Shown: piece after piece, positions 59,352-64,000 of the stretch
Position numbering within the stretch: the first letter of the stretch is position 1
Layout: each line of letters starts with the position of its first letter
NCBI RefSeq assembly: GCF_017876675.1
Contig: NZ_JAGIOI010000001.1
Location: 2,170,001 to 2,234,000 of the forward strand
Source of the DNA: Arthrobacter stackebrandtii
GTDB taxonomy: Bacteria; Actinomycetota; Actinomycetes; Actinomycetales; Micrococcaceae
Direction of reading: 5' to 3'
DNA: 64,000 nucleotides
Program-made: the position numbers and the translations under genes
The notes under the pieces: model-generated
What the model saw: the letters and a program-made list of their open reading frames with translations, nothing else
What the model was told of the DNA's origin: nothing
Databases searched by the model: none

Positions 59352-59424
59352 CGTCAGCGCTCAAGCTGCGTATCGGGTGCCTGACGTGGCCGCGGAATAT
59401 CCAGTGCGGCTGAAAACGTTGAAC

Positions 59425-59446
59425 ATGGTATCAATATTGATACCAT
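59425..59446 (+). promoter_or_regulatory. 22-bp perfect palindrome at the hicAB promoter
   Basis: Positions 59425-59446 are a perfect palindrome (half ATGGTATCAAT, centre between AT and AT). It ends 5 bp before the ATG of hicA, so bound HicB would block initiation. No clear ribosome-binding site lies between, suggesting a leaderless or very short-leader message. Confidence 0.7.
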
Positions 59447-59451
59447 TGACC

Positions 59452-59700
59452 ATGGCAAGTGTAGCGAAAGTTCTTGCGAGAATGCGGCAAAACCCCGCAT
59501 CGGTGCGCTTCGCTGACTTGGAACGGGTTTGTGAACACTATTTTGGTGAACCCAGGCAGCGGGGCACCTCTCACCAGGTATATAAGACGCCGTGGCTTGG
59601 AGACCCCAGGATAAACATCCAGGACAACCATGGAAAAGCCAAACCGCACCAAGTTCGGCAGGTGCTTTCGGCCATCGAGAAATTGAAGGAGTCATCATGA
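59452..59700 (+). CDS. hicA: HicA-like toxin (mRNA interferase)
   Basis: An 82-aa HicA from ATG 59452. The fold's double-stranded RNA-binding-like core has VLARMRQNPASVRFADLERV, the catalytic-type His in RGTSHQVYKT, and a C-terminal KAKPHQVRQVLSAIEKL. HicA cleaves mRNA independently of ribosomes in many bacteria. Its TGA overlaps the HicB ATG by 4 bp (ATGA). Operator palindrome immediately upstream. ATG 59425 would put the start inside the palindrome and is less likely. Confidence 0.87.
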   Translation: MASVAKVLARMRQNPASVRFADLERVCEHYFGEPRQRGTSHQVYKTPWLGDPRINIQDNHGKAKPHQVRQVLSAIEKLKESS

Positions 59701-60029
59701 GTCACACTGACCACTACAGCTATCGAGTCCGCTGGTCGGCGGAAGACGGTGAGTTTGTAGGAACGGTTGCAGAAATGCCTTCACTGTCGTGGCTTGACGG
59801 CGACCGGGCGCAGGCCTTTGACGGCATCCAAAAGCTCGTCGCAGAGGTTGTGGAGGACATGTTGGCCGCCGGCGAGACTCCTCCCGAAGCTATTGCTGAT
59901 CGTACGTATTCCGGAAAATTCTTGCTCAGGATTCCGCCGGAACTGCACCGCGAGCTTGCCATCGAAGCTGCCGAGCAACATATTTCACTCAACAGGCTTG
60001 CCTCTTCACGGTTGTTAGGCAACCAGTAA
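59697..60029 (+). CDS. hicB: HicB-like antitoxin
   Basis: A 110-aa antitoxin from ATG 59697. It has the partial RNase H-like half (YSYRVRWSAEDGEFVGTVAE, MPSLSWLDGDRAQAFDGIQK) and a C-terminal ribbon-helix-helix-type DNA-binding segment (GKFLLRIPPELHRELAIEAA, EQHISLNRLASSRL). It should neutralise HicA and bind the 22-bp palindrome. Intact, unlike the MNT-HEPN and HipBA loci with altered residues elsewhere in this window. Confidence 0.87.
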   Translation: MSHTDHYSYRVRWSAEDGEFVGTVAEMPSLSWLDGDRAQAFDGIQKLVAEVVEDMLAAGETPPEAIADRTYSGKFLLRIPPELHRELAIEAAEQHISLNRLASSRLLGNQ

Positions 60030-60065
60030 GTAGTGGGTGCCTGAACTCCGGATAGGCTGGCAGGC

Positions 60066-60353
60066 GTGACTCAAGCCTCAAAAGCAACGCACCGATTCGA
60101 ACTGACCCTCCGCAAGCCGTGGCCGGGCTGGTACCCCAACCCCACCGTCGCGGTGAACGGCGACGCCCAGCCCACCCTCTGGGGCACGCGCAACTGGAAG
60201 GTGGCCGGCACGGACCCGGTGGAGGTCAACGTTTTCCTGTTCAACCGGCTGTGGAAGTTCGGTGAAGCGTCCATCACGGTGGAAGCCGGCGCGGTCGTGA
60301 GCTACCGGGCACCATGGCTGCCGTTCGGTCCGGGCAGGATCCGGGTCGCCTGA
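60066..60353 (+). CDS. Small hypothetical protein
   Basis: A 95-aa protein from GTG 60066. It is beta-rich with TLRKPWPGWYPNPTVAVNGD, QPTLWGTRNWKVAG and VSYRAPWLPFGPGRI; no family recognised, no membrane segment. TGA overlaps the SGNH hydrolase ATG by one base (TGATG), so the two are co-translated. Possibly a small lipid- or envelope-related accessory protein, but that is a guess. Confidence 0.7.
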   Translation: MTQASKATHRFELTLRKPWPGWYPNPTVAVNGDAQPTLWGTRNWKVAGTDPVEVNVFLFNRLWKFGEASITVEAGAVVSYRAPWLPFGPGRIRVA

Positions 60354-60949
60354 TGAACGACGGCGAAGTGCAGCTTTGCTTCATCGGCGACTCCTTTGTG
60401 GCGGGCGTTGGGGACGAGACCGGGCTCGGCTGGACGGGGCGGCTGGTGGTGCACGCCGCGTCGGCGGGCAGGCCCGTGACCGCCTACAACCTGGGCATCC
60501 GTGGCAACACTTCAGCCGACATCCTGGCCAGGGCCGGGTCGGAAGTCGATGCTCGGCGGAACCCCATGCGGCGGACTGCGGTGGTCCTGTCGATGGGCGT
60601 CAACGACACCATTTTTGTGGACGGGGCACCTCGGGTGGCGCTGGCGGAGTCCTGTGCCAACCTCGGGCTGCTGCTGGACATGTTCGCCGACGATCCCGTT
60701 CTGGTGGTGGGGCCGCCTGCGGTGTCGCACGAGGATGTGAACGACCGGATACGTGAACTTACGCTCCGGTTCCACTCGCTGTGCCGGGACCGGGACGTTC
60801 CCTTTGTGCCGGTCTTTGAACCCCTGGAGGACAACCCCGTGTGGCGCCGGCAGGTGCTCGAGGGCGACGGCGCCCACCCGCGCTCCGAGGGGTACATGGA
60901 GCTTTATGAGCTTGTGGCGCCGTACTGGGAGCGCTGGCTGGAGCAATAG
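60353..60949 (+). CDS. SGNH/GDSL hydrolase
   Basis: A 198-aa esterase from ATG 60353. Block I LCFIGDSFVAGVGDETGLGW with the nucleophilic Ser, block II YNLGIRGNTSADIL, block III SMGVNDTIFVDGA and block V GDGAHPRSEGYMEL with the Asp/His are all present. There is no signal peptide, so a cytoplasmic lipase, esterase or acyl hydrolase is likely. Coupled to the preceding small protein by a one-base overlap. Confidence 0.88.
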   Translation: MNDGEVQLCFIGDSFVAGVGDETGLGWTGRLVVHAASAGRPVTAYNLGIRGNTSADILARAGSEVDARRNPMRRTAVVLSMGVNDTIFVDGAPRVALAESCANLGLLLDMFADDPVLVVGPPAVSHEDVNDRIRELTLRFHSLCRDRDVPFVPVFEPLEDNPVWRRQVLEGDGAHPRSEGYMELYELVAPYWERWLEQ

Positions 60950-61028
60950 GGAGGCCCGGGTGGCGTGCAAGCCGGGCCGCCGGGAACGGGGTGCTTCCAC
61001 CAGTTTGAACCCCCGTTCCCGGCGCTGT

Positions 61029-61940
61029 CTACCAGGTCTCGGCGAGCAGGCTGGCGAGGAGTTCGCCGTCGTCAACCTCCAAGCCGCGGGCGTTGAACCA
61101 TGCGCACATGTTCCGGCAGTCGCGGGCCAGCAACTCAGCCGCCTGAAGGTTCCCAGCCAGGTCCACCAACTGCGGCAGGTCGATGATGACCAGGCGGTCA
61201 CCGGCGGCCAGCACGTTGTAGGGGGAGAGGTCGCCATGGGCGAACCCCAGCCGGGCGAAGGCCTTCATGGCCTCCGTGAGCTGGTGCCAGTAGCTCTCCA
61301 GCAGCCCGGGTTCTGGCCGCACCGACTGCAGGCGTGGCGCCGCAACCCCGCGGTTTCCGGGGTCCTCGATGAACTCCATCATGATCTCCGTGCCGTAAAT
61401 CTGCACGGGGTAGGGCACCGGGATGCCGTTCTCATGGGCCATGCGGAGGTACGTCCACTCGGCGTCGGCCCAGCGTGCGGCCTCCACCTCCCGGCCGTAG
61501 CTGCTGTTGTTCTTCAGCGCCCGGGCGTCGCGGGAACGCCGCACCGAACGTCCTTCCGTATAGATGGTGGAGCGCTGGAAGAGGCGCTGGTCGGCGGACC
61601 TGTAGCGCTTGGCTGCCAGCAGCGCGCGCCGTGATTCCGTGGCACGTTCAACAAGGAAGACATCCGCCTCCTTGCCGGTTTTCAGGACGCCTAGATCGGT
61701 GTCAATGGCGGCGGCATCCTCAATGACGAACGCGGGGTAGGGCTGCGGGCCCCGCATCAGCTTTTCCAGGTCCGGCCAGGTGGACCAGCGCTGGTTTTCG
61801 GCAAGTGCGTCGTCCAGGACATTCCAGTCCGGGGCACGGTCGGGCGACCCGGAAAACGCCTCGCCCAGACGGGGGTTGCGGCGGTTCGGGGACTTGCGGG
61901 AGATTTTTTCGAAGTGCTGAGTGTCAGCAGAAAACTTCAT
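61029..61940 (-). CDS. RIO-family protein kinase
   Basis: A 303-aa protein from ATG 61940; alternative in-frame starts are ATG 61970 and TTG 62003 (the last with the strongest ribosome-binding site, AAGGAGG, nine bases upstream). It is a RIO kinase: nucleotide loop LKTGKEADVFLVERA, Lys in LLAAKRYRS, catalytic loop LGFAHGDLSPYNVL and metal-binding IIDLPQLVD. Bacterial RIO kinases are widespread in actinobacteria and may act on ribosome-linked targets; substrate unknown. Confidence 0.87.
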   Translation of the reverse strand: MKFSADTQHFEKISRKSPNRRNPRLGEAFSGSPDRAPDWNVLDDALAENQRWSTWPDLEKLMRGPQPYPAFVIEDAAAIDTDLGVLKTGKEADVFLVERATESRRALLAAKRYRSADQRLFQRSTIYTEGRSVRRSRDARALKNNSSYGREVEAARWADAEWTYLRMAHENGIPVPYPVQIYGTEIMMEFIEDPGNRGVAAPRLQSVRPEPGLLESYWHQLTEAMKAFARLGFAHGDLSPYNVLAAGDRLVIIDLPQLVDLAGNLQAAELLARDCRNMCAWFNARGLEVDDGELLASLLAETW

Positions 61941-62303
61941 GGGTGAATCGACTCCTGTGGAGGAAAGCATGGGTGTTTTGGGCGCGGAAAGCTGCGAAAA
62001 CAATCATTGGGTCCTCCTTAAGATCGATCCGGCTGCTGCATGAACGGGCCTGTGCGGCCGCAGCGGGCGCCTGCTTGCACAGGACCTTTTCATGAGACCA
62101 TGATTCGCCCACAGCTGTCAACGAAAAGTCCGCACGGCCTCTACTCGGGGGAGCCTTGCCGCAACCATCACCGGCAGCCCGGGCCGCCAACCGCCGTCGG
62201 CCATGTCAATCAAAATCACACGTGATTAACGCCGCCAAAACGCCTCGAAGCCACCCCCGCGTGCTTGGATTGAGCCATACCTGCGAAAGGGAAGAAATTG
62301 ACC
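61941..62303. other. Divergent region between RIO kinase and pta
   Basis: Holds the RIO start choices, a 27-codon out-of-frame reading frame behind AAGGAGG (62007 to 61924), and the palindrome AATCACACGTGATT at 62214-62227. No further gene is apparent. Confidence 0.5.
62214..62227 (+). promoter_or_regulatory. Operator-like palindrome before pta
   Basis: AATCAC and GTGATT flank AC (62214-62227), 77-90 bp before the pta start. The symmetric form suits a dimeric regulator, possibly of acetate metabolism, but the site is short. Confidence 0.35.
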
Positions 62304-64000
62304 ATGTCCCGTGGAATTTATGTCAGCGCAACCACTCCCGGTTCCGGTAAAACGCTTGTGTCGCTGGGGCTGGCGGACGCCCTGCACAGGAGAGCAGACA
62401 GGATCGGGTTCTTCCGCCCGATCACCTCGGCCGCGGATCCGGAGCAGGACCCCACGGTGGCCATGTTGCGCCGCATGTATGAGCTGGACCCGGAGGTGTG
62501 CCGTGCCGGCATGACCACCACCGAGGCCCGCGCGCTGCTGGCCTCCGGCAAGCGCGAGGAAATTGATGCCCGCGCCGTGGAGATCTTCAGCGAAATCTCC
62601 AAGCTGGTGGACGTGGTGATCGTGGAAGGCACCGAACTCACGGGCCAGGATGCCGCCGTTGAATTCGACCTCAACGCCCGCCTCGCCAACAACCTGGGCC
62701 TGCCGGTGCTGGCCGTGGTGGGCGCCCGCGGCCTTGGCCCGGAGGAGATCGCAGACGCCGTGGACGTGGCCCGCAAGGAGCTCGCATCGGAGCACACCTC
62801 GCTGCTGGCCATGATGGTCAACCGCGCCGATCCCGCAGCCATGGACACCATCACGGCCGCCATCCGCCCCGGCCAGCGCCAGCTGCCCGTCTACGTGATC
62901 CCCGAGATCGCGGAGATCTCCCGGCCCACCGTGGGAGAGGTCGCCGCTGCCCTGAAGCTGCGCCAGATGGCCGGCAGCCCCGAGCTCGAGCGCGACGTCC
63001 ACGCCATCAAGGTGGCCGCCATGACCGTGGGCAACTTCCTGAGCCAGCTCAACTCCAGCGACCTCGTGATCGTCCCCGGCGACCGCGCCGACGTCATGGT
63101 TGCCACGCTCGCCTCGGCGTTTTCCCCGGAGTTCCCCGTCCCCAGCGGCATGGTCCTGACCGGCGGACTGGCCCCGGACCCGCATGTGCTGCCGTTCCTG
63201 GCCCACGCGCCCTTCCCTGTTTTTGCGCACGACGGCGACACCTTCAGTGCCGCTCAGGCGGTCAGTGAGGTGCGCAGCGAGATCCATACGGGCCAGCGGC
63301 GCAAGGTGGCCGCAGCCATGGGCGCCTGGGCCCGGAACGTGGACGAGGCGGAGCTGCTGGAGCGGCTCTCCCTGCCCCGGCCCGCCACCATGACCCCGCT
63401 GCGATTCCTGCACGAACTCATTGAACGGGCCCGCAGCGAACGCAAGCACATCGTGCTGCCGGAAGGCACTGACTCCCGTGTGCTTGCCGCGGCCGAGATC
63501 CTGCACCGCCGCGACGTCTGCGACCTGACCGTCCTGGGCGCCCCGGCCGCCGTCGAGGAACTGGCCGCATCCCACGGCATCGACCTGCGAGGAATCACCA
63601 TTGTGGATCCGGCCACCTCGCCGCTGCGCGAGTCATTTGCCGTGGAGTACCAGCGCCTGCGCGCCCACAAGGGCGTGGACCTCACCCGTGCCCGCGAGGT
63701 CATGCTGGACGGCTCCTACTTTGGCACCATGATGGTCCAGCTGGGCCACGTGGACGGCATGGTCTCCGGCGCCGCCCACACCACGGCCAACACGATCCGC
63801 CCGGCCCTGGAGTTTGTGAAGACCAAGCCCGGCGTCAAGATTGTCTCCTCCGTGTTCCTGATGCTGCTTGCCGACCGGGTCCTCGTGTACGGCGACTGCG
63901 CCGTCAACCCGGAGCCCAACGAGGATCAGCTGGCGGACATCGCGATCGCCTCCGCCGCAACCGCAGCCCAGTTTGGCGTGGAGCCGCGCATCGCCATGCT
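62304..64000 (+). CDS. pta: Phosphate acetyltransferase Pta (3' end beyond window)
   Basis: ATG 62304 is preceded by GGAAGAAA. About 566 residues are visible. The N-terminal P-loop/DRTGG-type half shows ISATTPGSGKT-like sequence (SATTPGSGKTLVSLGLADAL) and MTVGNFLSQLNSSDLVIVPG; the catalytic PTA_PTB half begins about residue 370 with RSERKHIVLPEGTDSRVL, DGMVSGAAHTTANTIRPAL and YGDCAVNPEPNEDQLADIAI. It converts acetyl-CoA and phosphate to acetyl phosphate. The final residues lie outside the window; ackA usually follows. Confidence 0.93.
   Translation, partial: MSRGIYVSATTPGSGKTLVSLGLADALHRRADRIGFFRPITSAADPEQDPTVAMLRRMYELDPEVCRAGMTTTEARALLASGKREEIDARAVEIFSEISKLVDVVIVEGTELTGQDAAVEFDLNARLANNLGLPVLAVVGARGLGPEEIADAVDVARKELASEHTSLLAMMVNRADPAAMDTITAAIRPGQRQLPVYVIPEIAEISRPTVGEVAAALKLRQMAGSPELERDVHAIKVAAMTVGNFLSQLNSSDLVIVPGDRADVMVATLASAFSPEFPVPSGMVLTGGLAPDPHVLPFLAHAPFPVFAHDGDTFSAAQAVSEVRSEIHTGQRRKVAAAMGAWARNVDEAELLERLSLPRPATMTPLRFLHELIERARSERKHIVLPEGTDSRVLAAAEILHRRDVCDLTVLGAPAAVEELAASHGIDLRGITIVDPATSPLRESFAVEYQRLRAHKGVDLTRAREVMLDGSYFGTMMVQLGHVDGMVSGAAHTTANTIRPALEFVKTKPGVKIVSSVFLMLLADRVLVYGDCAVNPEPNEDQLADIAIASAATAAQFGVEPRIAM

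Noticed and set aside
1-64000. tRNA or rRNA genes
   Set aside because: No cloverleaf-compatible segment or rRNA-like stretch was noticed by reading; a covariance-model scan would be decisive.

Overview
The window is high-GC DNA with dense, mostly overlapping genes. Gene content (menaquinone men genes, accessory SecA2, RIO kinase, LAXTG-type cell-wall anchors, DUF4229 protein, Wadjet JetABCD) points to an actinobacterium of the Micrococcaceae, most likely Arthrobacter or a close relative. No rRNA, tRNA, CRISPR array or recognisable insertion sequence was seen. The species assignment is inference from gene families, not from a marker gene.

Layout. 1-3.2 kb (minus): a pectin-degradation operon, a secreted pectate lyase overlapping a fused acetylesterase/pectin methylesterase that runs off the left edge, behind a promoter carrying a LacI-type operator. 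3.3-9.6 kb: TetR regulator, a hipBA-like pair whose HipA has Asn at the usual catalytic Asp, a CynX/NimT-type MFS carrier with a 2-hydroxyacid dehydrogenase, and a secreted DUF5129-like protein. 9.9-16.6 kb (minus): a complete four-gene Wadjet anti-plasmid system with every gene overlapping the next. 17-21 kb: Tat-exported PhoX-like phosphatase and a glycolate-oxidase-type FAD enzyme.

21-37 kb is a defence/mobile island: hsdR, then OsmC, a DUF1016 (PD-(D/E)XK) nuclease gene that has lost its catalytic core and is bracketed by related palindromes, a pRiA4b ORF-3-like protein, a lone ParA/MinD-like ATPase, gene remnants and long inverted repeats, a small HTH protein, a 5'-nucleotidase, and an operon of hsdS, hsdM and a large HTH protein that looks like a degenerate methylase joined to an HsdS-like tail. 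Immediately upstream of that operon is a 75-bp cluster of two DnaA-box-like sites, an 18-bp palindrome and a one-mismatch parS site. The hsdR gene is separated from hsdMS by about 8 kb of these accessory genes.

37-51 kb is mainly housekeeping: three small membrane/secreted proteins, menA-menE-menB, two paralogous choice-of-anchor A surface proteins ending in LARTG/LANTG sorting signals (both with TTG starts and similar terminators), VOC, DoxX, GNAT, a tyrosine phosphatase, a cyclophilin and GtrA. 51-64 kb: a palindrome-controlled nucleotidyltransferase (MNT) gene with a broken HEPN partner, secA2, DHFR-like reductase, M50 protease, NAD-dependent epimerase-like protein, ABC-F ATPase, a hicAB module with a perfect palindromic operator, an SGNH hydrolase, a RIO kinase, and the first part of pta at the right edge.

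The most interesting points are the degenerate methylase/HsdS-like fusion in the restriction operon, the parS/DnaA-box cluster in front of it, the palindrome-bracketed nuclease gene with its active site deleted, the similarly gutted HEPN toxin, and several long near-perfect inverted repeats placed beside defence genes.
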